Source: Oscillibacter sp. UBA6647
GTDB taxonomy: Bacteria; Bacillota; Clostridia; Oscillospirales; Oscillospiraceae
Assembly (NCBI GenBank): GCA_002455655.1
Contig: DKLF01000164.1
Location: 1 to 7,051, forward strand
Direction of reading: 5' to 3'
Length of the DNA stretch: 7,051 bases
Of the stretch, positions 1 to 6,908 are shown in pieces (within the stretch, counting starts at the first letter, position 1; each line of letters begins with the position of its first letter). The translations under genes were made by a program, and so were the position numbers. Under the pieces are notes generated by a model that was not told where the DNA came from, ran no database searches, and saw nothing but the letters and a program-made list of their open reading frames with translations.

Positions 1-887
1 ATGGCGTATTCGTTGCTGCTCTGCTGCCACTGGTTTTCACTCTGGGCCTGATACCAGCCTTTTTCATTGTTCTGACCCATCAATCCCGTCAGAAAACCGA
101 TAATACGGGAGGTGGCCTCCACCGCCGCGTCGGCACTTTTCGCCTTTACCGAGAACTCGCTCATTTGGGTGCTTGGAGCCAAAGTCCGGCTGACGGTATA
201 GGGGAAGACGATGATGTTATCCATGGACCACTGGCTGTCCGCGTCCTTTTCCTTATAGACGCCCACCACGGTAAAGGGCAGGCCGTTGACCTGCATCTCT
301 TTTCCCACCGGGTCCACGTAATTGAAAAAGGTCTGTGCCGCCCGCGCCCCCAGGACGCAGACCTGCTTATACTCCTGAATGTCAAGCAAAGACAGGTCTC
401 GGCCTTTTTCCAGCTCAAAATTGTTGCAAATGGAATACTGGTCGCTGCCGAAGTAAAGTGTGGGGGGCATTTCCGTGTTCTGGCTGCCGCCCCCTCCGCC
501 GCTGCTGGATACCGCTACGCCGCCGCCCATATATCTCATTCCGCCGTCTCCGCCCATTTTTTTGCTGTTTTTCGTCCCGTAGACCACGGTGGCGTCAAAC
601 TGGCTGTTGGGCGTCACACCGTCCACGCTGTCGTTAAGCTGCAAACAAAAATCATACAGGTCCTGAAACACATCCTGCCCGTTATTGTAGCTGGCATAGA
701 CAGTGATCTTGTTGGTGCCCATGGCCGCCATCATTTCCATGCTCTTCTGGTTGGACCCGTTGATGACAGAGACAATGGTCATGACGGAGGCAATGCCGAT
801 GATGATGCCAAGCATCGTCAGTGCAGACCGGCCCTTGTTTCCCAAAATAGATTTCAGCGCCATTTTCAGCGCCTGCCCGATTTTCAT
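1..887 (-). CDS. MacB/FtsX-like ABC transporter permease (3' end outside window)
   Basis: This is the membrane subunit of a MacB-type (type VII) ABC transporter, which couples cytoplasmic ATP hydrolysis to movements of an extracytoplasmic domain. Translation from the ATG at 887 gives 295 complete codons and runs open to the window edge. Residues 10-20 (ALKSILGNKGR) and the following helix at about 22-44 (with TMLGIIIGIASVM) match the N-terminus of the family. The extracytoplasmic core follows, with MGTNKITV at 56-63, VLGARAAQTFF at 178-188, and DPVGKEMQVNGLPFTVVGV at 192-210. Family members are about 400 residues long, so roughly the last 100 residues and three helices are missing here. The start overlaps the ATPase stop as ATGA and has its own strong ribosome site, which fixes the start. 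A glycine-rich stretch at 112-135 interrupts the core. Family assignment is secure; the exported substrate is unknown. Confidence 0.93.
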   Translation of the reverse strand, partial: MKIGQALKMALKSILGNKGRSALTMLGIIIGIASVMTIVSVINGSNQKSMEMMAAMGTNKITVYASYNNGQDVFQDLYDFCLQLNDSVDGVTPNSQFDATVVYGTKNSKKMGGDGGMRYMGGGVAVSSSGGGGGSQNTEMPPTLYFGSDQYSICNNFELEKGRDLSLLDIQEYKQVCVLGARAAQTFFNYVDPVGKEMQVNGLPFTVVGVYKEKDADSQWSMDNIIVFPYTVSRTLAPSTQMSEFSVKAKSADAAVEATSRIIGFLTGLMGQNNEKGWYQAQSENQWQQSSNEYA

Positions 888-1579
888 AGCCAATCCACCT
901 CCTGGGGACGGTCTTCAATCTTCTTTCCGTCCGTCAGGCGCACCACCCGGCGGGCCGTAGCGGCAATCCCGTTGTCGTGGGTGATGAGGATGACAGTGCT
1001 GCCGTCCTTATTAAGCTGCTGAAGAAACTTCAGCACTTCGCTTCCCGTGTGGGAATCCAGTGCGCCGGTGGGCTCGTCGGCCATCACGATGGGGGGCTTG
1101 GTGGAGATGGCCCGTGCAATGGCGACCCGCTGCTGCTGACCGCCGGACATCTCCGATGGTTTGTGCTTGGTGCGGTCCGCAAGGCCCACCTTCTCCAGCG
1201 CCTCCAAGGCAAGCACCCGGCGCTTTTCCATCCCAATACCCTGATAAATCAAGGGTAGTTCCACATTTTCCAGCACACTGAGGTTTTGCACCAGATTGTA
1301 CTGCTGGAAAATAAAACCAATCTGCTTATTGCGGATGTGGCTGAGCTCTTTGTCGCTGAGTTCCCTTACGTTCACCCCGTCCAGCAAATAGTCTCCTCTG
1401 GTGGGAATGTCGAGACAGCCCAGCACGTTCATCATGGTGGACTTTCCCGAGCCGGACTGGCCCACGATAGCCACAAACTCTCCCCGCTCAATGTCAAGGG
1501 AAATGCCGTCCAGAGCACGAACTTCGCTTTCAAGCCCCTCCGCATAGATTTTATAAACTTCCTTCAATTCGATCAGCAT
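884..1579 (-). CDS. MacB/LolD-type ABC transporter ATP-binding protein
   Basis: This cytoplasmic ATPase of 231 residues powers the adjacent FtsX-like permease. All nucleotide-binding motifs are intact: Walker A GQSGSGKST at 40-48, Q-loop glutamine 92 in IFQQYNL, signature MSGGQQQR at 144-151, Walker B IVMADEP at 164-170 with catalytic Glu169, D-loop ALD at 173-175, and H-loop His201 in ITHD. The signature starts with Met instead of Leu, which is common in this subfamily. Length is normal for a stand-alone MacB-type ATPase. I chose the ATG at 1579 because the protein then begins MLIELKEVYKIY, as relatives do, and lies 5 nt after the adaptor stop. An ATG at 1591 would add four residues and overlap the adaptor by 7 nt, and has no clear ribosome site. 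The gene order adaptor-ATPase-permease matches YknXYZ of Bacillus subtilis. Substrate unknown. Confidence 0.96.
   Translation of the reverse strand: MLIELKEVYKIYAEGLESEVRALDGISLDIERGEFVAIVGQSGSGKSTMMNVLGCLDIPTRGDYLLDGVNVRELSDKELSHIRNKQIGFIFQQYNLVQNLSVLENVELPLIYQGIGMEKRRVLALEALEKVGLADRTKHKPSEMSGGQQQRVAIARAISTKPPIVMADEPTGALDSHTGSEVLKFLQQLNKDGSTVILITHDNGIAATARRVVRLTDGKKIEDRPQEVDWL
897..903 (-). promoter_or_regulatory. Strong ribosome binding site of the ABC permease
   Basis: The minus strand reads AGGAGGT, followed by 9 nt and then the ATG at 887. It lies inside the last codons of the ATPase gene. Together with the ATGA stop/start overlap it fixes the permease start, and it suggests that the permease is translated both by coupling and by independent ribosome entry. 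Confidence 0.85.
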
Positions 1580-1584
1580 GGGCC

Positions 1585-3297
1585 TTACCATCCATAGGAG
1601 TTTTCCATCCGTGTGGTGGTGAATACAACGGTACCCTCTTCCACGCCGGACTTAATCTCCACGTTATAGTTGTCGGAAATGCCGATTTCCACCGGTACGG
1701 GATAGTATCCCTCCGGGATACCGTCCACGGGGACTGATAGCTCCGCGGCGTTCTCCGGGGCTTTCGACGCTTTAATGAAAACCACGTAGCCAGAGGAGCC
1801 GTCCGCAAACTGGGCGTTTTTCACGCTCTGGATGGGCAGCGTCAGGCAGTTGTCGTTCTGGCTGGCAACCAGAGTATAGGTGACGTTGCTGCCGCTCATA
1901 AGCGAACCGTCAAGGTTGTCCACAGAAACCACCATGGGATAGGCCGCCACACCGTTTTCCACCTTGCTGTTGAGACTGACGGATTGCACCATTCCCATAA
2001 ATGGGGTTCCCCACTGGTCCAGATCCACCGACATTCCAGCCTTTACATAGCCGATGTTCCGCTCGTCTACCGTGGCGTCAATCAGGATGGTGGTGGTGTC
2101 GGCAATGGAAATAACCGTGGTATTTGCAGCAACCTCCGCCCCGATAGTAAGCGCAAGCCCCATCACCGTTCCGTCGATGGGAGCCACGGCGCTGCAGTTA
2201 TCCAGATTCTCCTGGGCGGTTTTCAGCGTTTTCTGCGCGTCTGTCAGGCTTTGCTCCAGAGAAAACAGCTCGTTCTCGCTATTTTCACCGTCAATCTGTA
2301 CCAGCACCTTTCCGGGGGTCACATCCAGATAGTCCAGCAACCCGGTAGATACAATCGTTCCGTTGACGGTGGTCTTCAAATCAATAATGCGGTTGTATTC
2401 CAGCTTCCCGGCCTCATAGGGATACACGCTTTCGCCCCCCGCCGTAAGCACGGCGGAGGCAACCATATCCCCGGTCAGCGTGCCGGGATTCTTGATGGAA
2501 AATTCCACCTCGAACAACCGGGAGCCCTCCGGAGAAATCCGATCCACCATATGTACTGCGGAGACGGTGCCGGTGACATTCCCCATCAGCGCGGGAATGG
2601 ATACGTCGGCAGTCTGCCCCACCCGGATGTCGCCCTGATAGGCGTAGCTGTAATACTGCTGAAGCTTCATGGTGCGGTCGTCCACCAGCGTGGCCACCTT
2701 TGTGCCCTTGCTGATATCCTCGCCCACGTTCAGCTTCACGATGTCCTTCAGCTTCCCGGCGAAGGGCGGGGTCAGATTCAAGCCCGCAATATCTTTCTGC
2801 ATGGCGTTGAGCTGCTTCTGAAAGCCGTCCACATCCTTCCGGGCCTTCTCCACAGCGGTACGGGCAGTTTCGGAATCAATCACAAAGAGCGGTGTTCCTG
2901 CCGTGACCTGCTGTCCCTCCGTGACGAAAACCTCCTGCACGGTGCCGGAGGTGGTCAGGGTGATGGTTTTGCTCTCCTTGGCTTTGGTTATACCGCTTCC
3001 CTGCACGGTGGACGTGATGGAATTGTACACCACCGTGTCCTCCACCACCTCTGCCTCCGCCTGTGCGCCGCCCCCCAGGAGCTTTGACAGCGCAATCACC
3101 ACAACCAAAGTCACACCGCCGATGATTCCCCAGCGGATCAGCTTCTTTTTCTTCTTTGGCGTCATAGGCGGGCGTTTGGGCTTCTCCTTGCCCGCCGAAA
3201 CCTCGCCTGCGGGTACGCTTTCACTCCCAGACGCCGAGACCTCAACCTCTTCCGGTGCTGCCTCCCCGCTTTTCATCGGATCTTTCACTTCTGCCAT
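1585..3297 (-). CDS. MacA/HlyD-family membrane-anchored adaptor with two tandem lipoyl/barrel modules
   Basis: This is the extracytoplasmic adaptor (membrane fusion protein) of the ABC exporter, 570 residues. Residues 1-52 form a charged, probably cytoplasmic tail ending in PKKKKK; a membrane helix follows at about 53-75 and there is no lipobox. Module 1 has a lipoyl half at 117-141 (GTVQEVFVTEGQQV), a short helix at 143-172, a second lipoyl half at 177-207, and a beta-barrel-like part at 208-290. Module 2 repeats this plan: lipoyl half 312-336, helix 340-368, APIDG lipoyl half 372-400, and barrel 402-475. A membrane-proximal-type domain at about 483-565 ends the chain. Usual MacA-like adaptors have one module and are about 350-450 residues long. 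The start at 3297 has AAGGA 7 nt upstream; the in-frame ATG at 3348 would add 17 residues that break the usual order and would place the ribosome site inside the gene. It is first in the operon and 5 nt from the ATPase. Family is clear; the module boundaries are my reading. Confidence 0.92.
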   Translation of the reverse strand: MAEVKDPMKSGEAAPEEVEVSASGSESVPAGEVSAGKEKPKRPPMTPKKKKKLIRWGIIGGVTLVVVIALSKLLGGGAQAEAEVVEDTVVYNSITSTVQGSGITKAKESKTITLTTSGTVQEVFVTEGQQVTAGTPLFVIDSETARTAVEKARKDVDGFQKQLNAMQKDIAGLNLTPPFAGKLKDIVKLNVGEDISKGTKVATLVDDRTMKLQQYYSYAYQGDIRVGQTADVSIPALMGNVTGTVSAVHMVDRISPEGSRLFEVEFSIKNPGTLTGDMVASAVLTAGGESVYPYEAGKLEYNRIIDLKTTVNGTIVSTGLLDYLDVTPGKVLVQIDGENSENELFSLEQSLTDAQKTLKTAQENLDNCSAVAPIDGTVMGLALTIGAEVAANTTVISIADTTTILIDATVDERNIGYVKAGMSVDLDQWGTPFMGMVQSVSLNSKVENGVAAYPMVVSVDNLDGSLMSGSNVTYTLVASQNDNCLTLPIQSVKNAQFADGSSGYVVFIKASKAPENAAELSVPVDGIPEGYYPVPVEIGISDNYNVEIKSGVEEGTVVFTTTRMENSYGW

Positions 3298-3303
3298 TTG
3301 CTG

Positions 3304-3310
3304 TTCCTTT
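3304..3310 (-). promoter_or_regulatory. Ribosome binding site that decides the adaptor start
   Basis: The minus strand reads AAAGGAA, with its AAGGA core 7 nt from the ATG at 3297. This supports a start at MAEVKDP rather than at the upstream in-frame ATG at 3348. A small potential stem CACAG-N6-CTGTG (3313-3328) lies just upstream in the leader. Confidence 0.75.
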
Positions 3311-3338
3311 CCCACAGAGCCGCCTGTGACAAAAAATA

Positions 3339-3363
3339 ACTGTATCAATCAGGTTAATACAGT
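3339..3363. promoter_or_regulatory. Inverted repeat, candidate operator of the ABC exporter operon
   Basis: ACTGTAT (3339-3345) and ATACAGT (3357-3363) are perfect inverted 7-mers separated by 11 bp; the AA/TT pairs at 3347-3348 and 3354-3355 extend the symmetry. The repeat sits 42-66 bp upstream of the adaptor start and overlaps one candidate -10 element. A tandem ACAGTT-ACAGTT at 3387-3398 has the same core. The repeats are directly visible. Binding by a regulator is inference, and no regulator gene is in the window. Confidence 0.4.
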
Positions 3364-3419
3364 ATGACGCGCAAATCAACAACAAAACAGTTACAGTTCA
3401 GGTATCCGGCTGTTTTCAA
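3354..3419 (-). promoter_or_regulatory. Candidate promoters for the adaptor-ATPase-permease operon
   Basis: Two weak sigma-A-like arrangements are visible on the minus strand. The first is TTGAAA (3419-3414), 18 nt, TGTAAC (3395-3390). The second is TTGTTG (3382-3377), 17 nt, TATTAA (3359-3354). The second would place the transcription start inside the inverted repeat at 3339-3363. A promoter is expected here because the preceding unit ends in a strong terminator at 3520. Neither match is good enough to choose between them. Confidence 0.35.
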
Positions 3420-3519
3420 GACTGATCTGCCGCCCGCAGTTTCTCATTATTTATATGACGCGGGATCGATCAAAAAAGTTTCAGAAAATCAACATTTTTT
3501 GCGCTTTTACGTTTGCATG

Positions 3520-3548
3520 AAAAAAGCCCCGCCGATGAACGGCGGGGC
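3520..3548 (-). terminator. Rho-independent terminator of the TRAP transporter unit
   Basis: A perfect 9-bp stem (3526-3534 with 3540-3548; minus-strand arms GCCCCGCCG and CGGCGGGGC) closes a 5-nt loop and is followed on the minus strand by six T residues (3525-3520). It begins 25 nt after the permease stop. It separates the TRAP genes from the ABC exporter operon. The plus-strand side has only a weak T-run, so it should act mainly on leftward transcription. Confidence 0.93.
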
Positions 3549-3573
3549 CTTTCCAATAGAAGGTTTACGGCGA

Positions 3574-5589
3574 TCAGGCAATTGAGGCCTGATCCTTCTT
3601 GGCCGAGAAGCGCTGATAGACAACCAGCGCAGCCATAATCGCAAGGCCCGAGACGTCCGTCACCGTTCCGGGAATCATCATGCCCAGACCGCCAAGGACA
3701 AACAGGATGCGCAGCAGCCAGTTGATCTTCTTGTACAGGAATCCGCCAAGGCCCGCCGCAATACCGAACATACCCAACAGGGCTGTGATCACAATAATCA
3801 CCATGTCATACCATTGGGCGTCGATGCCCAGCATCACGGGACTGAAGGCAAAGATATACGGTACAACGAACGCGGCGATAGCGAGTCTCGTTGCATTTAC
3901 TCCGGTTTTCATGGGGTTGCCCTTTGCAATGGCAGCACCGGCATAGGCCGCCAGCGCCACGGGAGGCGTAATATCCGCCACAATGCCGAAGTAGAACACG
4001 AAGAAGTGAGCCACAATGATGGGGAAGCCCATCTGCACCAGAATCGGGGCGCAGGTGGAGGCCATAATACAGTAGTTCGCCGTGGTGGGAACGCCCATGC
4101 CCAGAATGATACAGGCAATCATGGTCAGGAACAGGGCGATCAGCGGAATGCCCATGGATGCAGCCAGAATACCGCCCAGAAGCTTAGACGCAAGGCCGGT
4201 GACGGTGATACAGCCGGCGATCATACCCGCCATGGCGCAGGCCACGGCAACGGTAATCACGTTTCTACCGCCGTTCTCCAGCGCATCAATAATCTTGGTA
4301 AGATTCAGCCGCTCGTCCTTATTGATAAAGCCCACCACAATGGCAATGAGAATGGCTACGGCGGCGGAGAACTGCATGGTGTAGGTGTTGGTGGACACAA
4401 GCACCACCAGAATCACCAGCGGCAGCAACAGGTACATTTTTTTCATCAATTTGCCGATCTTAGGCAGTTCGCTCTTGGGAATACCTCTCAGTCCCAGACG
4501 CTTTGCCTCCAGATGGACAGCAATGTAGATGCCGGCGAAATACAGGAATGCGGGAAGAATTGCCCGAAGGGCAACCTGCGCATAGCTTATGCCGATGTAC
4601 TCGGACATCAAAAATGCGGCAGCGCCCATGATGGGAGGCATAATCTGTCCGCCGGTAGAGGACGCAGCTTCCACCGCACCCGCAAATTCCGGCGCATAGC
4701 CGGTCCTTTTCATCATCGGAATAGTGACGGAGCCGGTGGTAACCGTGTTGCCCACGGAGGAGCCGGACACCATTCCGCACAGCGCGGAGGAAATGACCGC
4801 CACCTTGGCGGGTCCGCCAGCGGCGGCGCCGCAAAGGGAGTTTGCAACCTGAATAAAGAAGTTTGCAATACCCGTCCGCTCCAAAAACGCGCCGAAGATG
4901 ATAAACACCACGATGTACTTGGCGCAGACGTTAATAGGCGTGGACATAATGCCGGAGGAGGTATAGAACAGGGTATAGATCACCCGGCGAATGACCATAA
5001 AGCCCGTCGCGTTGGGTGTTTGGAACATATTATAAAAAGTGTAGATCAGAAGGAGGCTCAACACAACCAGGATGGGGAGTCCGACGCTTCGACGGCACAG
5101 CTCCATCAGAGCCACAATCGCAACCAGACCCAGCACAATCATATACGGCTCAATTCTGGCGGAAAGCTTGATGATCTGCACGGCGTTGGCTGCATAATAG
5201 AAGAACGGCAGGGAGCCGCACAGCATTAAAATCACATCGTACCAGGGCACGCTGTTGACTTTCACGTTGCCCTTCTTGGCGGGATAGGTCAGATAGCCCA
5301 TAATGGCAATCAGACCCACAAACACGGTCAGCCGCTTTTCCGGCATGGCGTTGCTGAACAAGGTCACCCAAATGCTGTATGCCGAGAACGCCACCATCAG
5401 CCAGCGGATTACCTGTTTGGGCATGCCCTCCCAGACCCGGACGTTGGATTCACGGTCATACTTTTTCATAACTGCTTCAACGTCGGCCGCGGTGCCCACA
5501 TCCACATTCTGGGGGATGTTCATGGCAGCGGTATCCTCTAAAGGACGCTCTTGTTTCTCGTCCCCGGATTTGTCTTTAAATAAACTCAT
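3574..5589 (-). CDS. TRAP transporter permease, fused DctQ-DctM (4TM/12TM) type
   Basis: This is an integral membrane transporter of 671 residues that receives solute from the TAXI binding protein and moves it inward, in this family by coupling to an ion gradient. A soluble N-tail of about 55 residues is followed by a DctQ-like set of four helices at about 58-188. The large DctM-like part spans about 200-590, with SGSSVGNTVTTGSVTIP at 275-291, GGQIMPPIMGAAAF at 313-326, GMGVPTTANY at 497-506 and DITPPVAL at 539-546. The symmetric pair MPPIMGA and TPPVALA is typical of the two inverted halves. Two or three further helices at about 594-657 close the protein. Length and order fit the fused permeases that partner TAXI proteins. 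The start has AAGGAG 5 nt upstream. It lies 94 nt after the binding protein gene in the same unit and before the terminator at 3520. Substrate not deducible. Confidence 0.96.
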   Translation of the reverse strand: MSLFKDKSGDEKQERPLEDTAAMNIPQNVDVGTAADVEAVMKKYDRESNVRVWEGMPKQVIRWLMVAFSAYSIWVTLFSNAMPEKRLTVFVGLIAIMGYLTYPAKKGNVKVNSVPWYDVILMLCGSLPFFYYAANAVQIIKLSARIEPYMIVLGLVAIVALMELCRRSVGLPILVVLSLLLIYTFYNMFQTPNATGFMVIRRVIYTLFYTSSGIMSTPINVCAKYIVVFIIFGAFLERTGIANFFIQVANSLCGAAAGGPAKVAVISSALCGMVSGSSVGNTVTTGSVTIPMMKRTGYAPEFAGAVEAASSTGGQIMPPIMGAAAFLMSEYIGISYAQVALRAILPAFLYFAGIYIAVHLEAKRLGLRGIPKSELPKIGKLMKKMYLLLPLVILVVLVSTNTYTMQFSAAVAILIAIVVGFINKDERLNLTKIIDALENGGRNVITVAVACAMAGMIAGCITVTGLASKLLGGILAASMGIPLIALFLTMIACIILGMGVPTTANYCIMASTCAPILVQMGFPIIVAHFFVFYFGIVADITPPVALAAYAGAAIAKGNPMKTGVNATRLAIAAFVVPYIFAFSPVMLGIDAQWYDMVIIVITALLGMFGIAAGLGGFLYKKINWLLRILFVLGGLGMMIPGTVTDVSGLAIMAALVVYQRFSAKKDQASIA

Positions 5590-5627
5590 ACCTTCTCCTT
5601 AACTCATGAGGTAAATACAGAAAGCAA

Positions 5628-5653
5628 CCGCGGCGGGCGGATGCCCGCCGCGG
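5628..5653 (-). promoter_or_regulatory. Intercistronic GC hairpin between the TAXI protein and TRAP permease genes
   Basis: CCGCGGCGGGC (5628-5638) and GCCCGCCGCGG (5643-5653) form a perfect 11-bp stem with a 4-nt loop. On the minus strand it is followed by TTGCTTTCTGTATTT, which is T-rich but interrupted. It lies 30 nt after the binding protein stop and 38 nt before the permease start. Such elements between a binding protein gene and its permease often stabilise the upstream mRNA or end part of the transcripts, giving more binding protein than permease. The hairpin is certain; its role is inferred. Confidence 0.75.
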
Positions 5654-5683
5654 CCACTTGCATCTAAATGCTGGTCCCGATGT

Positions 5684-6709
5684 TTACTTCGTGGGAACGG
5701 TAATGCCCTTCTCAGCAAAATACTTGGCAGCGCCGGGATGATAGGGAACAGAGGTCACGGAAGAGGCAAACTCCAGATTCAGCTCGGTGCCCTTGGCATG
5801 CTGGGCGGAGATAGCTTCCAGATTTTCAAAGATGGTGGAGACAAACTCATAGATGGCCTGCTCGCTGACGTCGTCGCGGGCGACGACCACAGCGCCGATG
5901 GCCACGGTGTTGGTATCCACGTCCAGACCCTCATAGGTGCCGGCGGGGATGGTGTACTGAGCGTAGTAGGGAGAGGTCTCCAGCAGCTTTGCAATGTGCG
6001 CATCATCCAGGCTTACCAGATACACGCTCTTGGCGGTGGCCAGAGAGGTGATGGCGGTGGTAGGAGCGCCGGCCACGACGAAGGCCGCATCCAGCTTGCC
6101 GTCCTGCAGCGCGTCAGCACTGTCGCCGAAGCCCTGATAGGTGGGGTTAATGTCCTGCTCGGTAAGATCATAGGCGCCCAGAAGGTCGATGGCGTTGTAG
6201 TACACACCGGAACCGGCAGCGCCGATGGAGACGTTCTTGCCCTTCAGATCGGCAACAGTCTTGATGTCGGGGTTGGTGGTGACAATCTGCACCTGCTCCA
6301 TGTAGAGGTTGGCCACGGTGGAGATGTCGGTAACGGCACCGGTATCCGCAAACAGGTTGGTGCCCGCATACGCATAGGACATTACATCGGACTGGGCAAA
6401 GCCCAACTGAGCCGCGCCGTCCTGCAGGTTCTCAATGTTGTTCTGAGAGCCGCCGGACTCGATGGCGACAACGCTCATGCCGGTATTGCTGGTGACATAC
6501 TGGCTCAGCACGCCGCCAAAGGCATAGTATGTACCCTGAGAACCGCCGGTAGAGAAGGTCAGGGAATCGGTGGCGCCAGCGGCGGCGCCGGAGGAAGCGG
6601 CCCCGCTGCCGGAACCCGCGGGAGGCGTGGTTCCTCCATTGTTTCCGCAACCGGAGAGGACAGAGGCCATCATCAAAGTGGCCAGGAAAAGAGACATTAG
6701 TTTTTTCAT
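5684..6709 (-). CDS. TAXI-family TRAP transporter solute-binding lipoprotein
   Basis: This is an extracytoplasmic solute receptor of 341 residues that hands its ligand to the fused TRAP permease encoded next. The N-terminus is a lipoprotein signal: charged MKK, a hydrophobic stretch, and lipobox LSGC with lipidated Cys21. A low-complexity Gly/Ser/Ala linker at 22-46 would hold the domain away from the membrane. The mature domain begins TFSTGGSQGTYYAFGG at 50-65, the characteristic TAXI start, and ends with SVPYHPGAAKYFAEKG at 320-335, the conserved TAXI C-terminal motif. DLKGKNVSIGAAGSG in the middle is also typical of periplasmic binding folds. Full length for the family. The start has AAGGAG 7 nt upstream, and a sigma-A-type promoter lies about 40 nt before it. 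Known TAXI ligands are few, for example glutamate or 2-oxoglutarate, so the substrate here is open. Confidence 0.96.
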   Translation of the reverse strand: MKKLMSLFLATLMMASVLSGCGNNGGTTPPAGSGSGAASSGAAAGATDSLTFSTGGSQGTYYAFGGVLSQYVTSNTGMSVVAIESGGSQNNIENLQDGAAQLGFAQSDVMSYAYAGTNLFADTGAVTDISTVANLYMEQVQIVTTNPDIKTVADLKGKNVSIGAAGSGVYYNAIDLLGAYDLTEQDINPTYQGFGDSADALQDGKLDAAFVVAGAPTTAITSLATAKSVYLVSLDDAHIAKLLETSPYYAQYTIPAGTYEGLDVDTNTVAIGAVVVARDDVSEQAIYEFVSTIFENLEAISAQHAKGTELNLEFASSVTSVPYHPGAAKYFAEKGITVPTK

Positions 6710-6754
6710 CGCAATACTCCTTTTCTTTCATTCAATCTGCTCGGGACTTGTTAT

Positions 6755-6783
6755 ATTGTAGCGTAATAATTGGAAAGTTTCAA
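6755..6783 (-). promoter_or_regulatory. Sigma-A-type promoter of the TAXI-TRAP unit
   Basis: The minus strand has TTGAAA (6783-6778; 5 of 6 to TTGACA), exactly 17 nt, then TACAAT (6760-6755; 5 of 6 to TATAAT). Transcription would start near 6748 and give a leader of about 38 nt with the ribosome site AAGGAG at 6722-6717. The position directly before the first gene of the unit, in AT-rich DNA, supports it. Confidence 0.75.
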
Positions 6784-6908
6784 CATGCTTTTCGGCGATT
6801 TGTGCAAATTTTTTTCAAGACTATGAATTTTTCCTTGCAAAACGCCAAATTTATTCTTGCATGACTACAAATAAAATGCAGTCAATATTTTCCCGACATC
6901 CCTTTTCT
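6784..6908. other. AT-rich spacer upstream of the TAXI promoter, no gene seen
   Basis: This is part of the gene-free stretch 6710-7051. I see no open frame with a ribosome site and no RNA gene. A short near-palindrome ATTTG-TG-CAAAT (6798-6809) lies 15 bp upstream of the -35 element, where an activator or repressor could bind. This is only a positional suggestion. Confidence 0.4.

Noticed and set aside
165..1022. 285-codon open frame on the plus strand opposite the permease and ATPase
   Set aside because: It crosses the junction of two genuine overlapping minus-strand genes and its translation has no recognisable features.
1984..3087. 367-codon open frame on the plus strand opposite the adaptor
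   Set aside because: The translation is His/Gly-rich and without a domain, and it is opposite a clear HlyD-family gene.
3298..3348. Upstream in-frame ATG of the adaptor at 3348
   Set aside because: It would add 17 residues encoded by the leader that contains the good ribosome site for the ATG at 3297. The extension has no family resemblance.
3364..3585. 73-codon open frame on the plus strand in the intergenic region
   Set aside because: It runs through the rho-independent terminator and into the 3' end of the TRAP permease, and has no ribosome site.
3814..5229. 471-codon open frame on the plus strand opposite the TRAP permease
   Set aside because: It is a shadow of the GC-biased codons of the permease. 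The translation is rich in His, Gly, Asn and Gln with no domain, and the minus-strand frame has unmistakable TRAP motifs.
5738..6700. 320-codon open frame on the plus strand opposite the TAXI protein
   Set aside because: The low-complexity Gly/His/Val translation lacks recognisable motifs and lies wholly within a well supported gene on the other strand.
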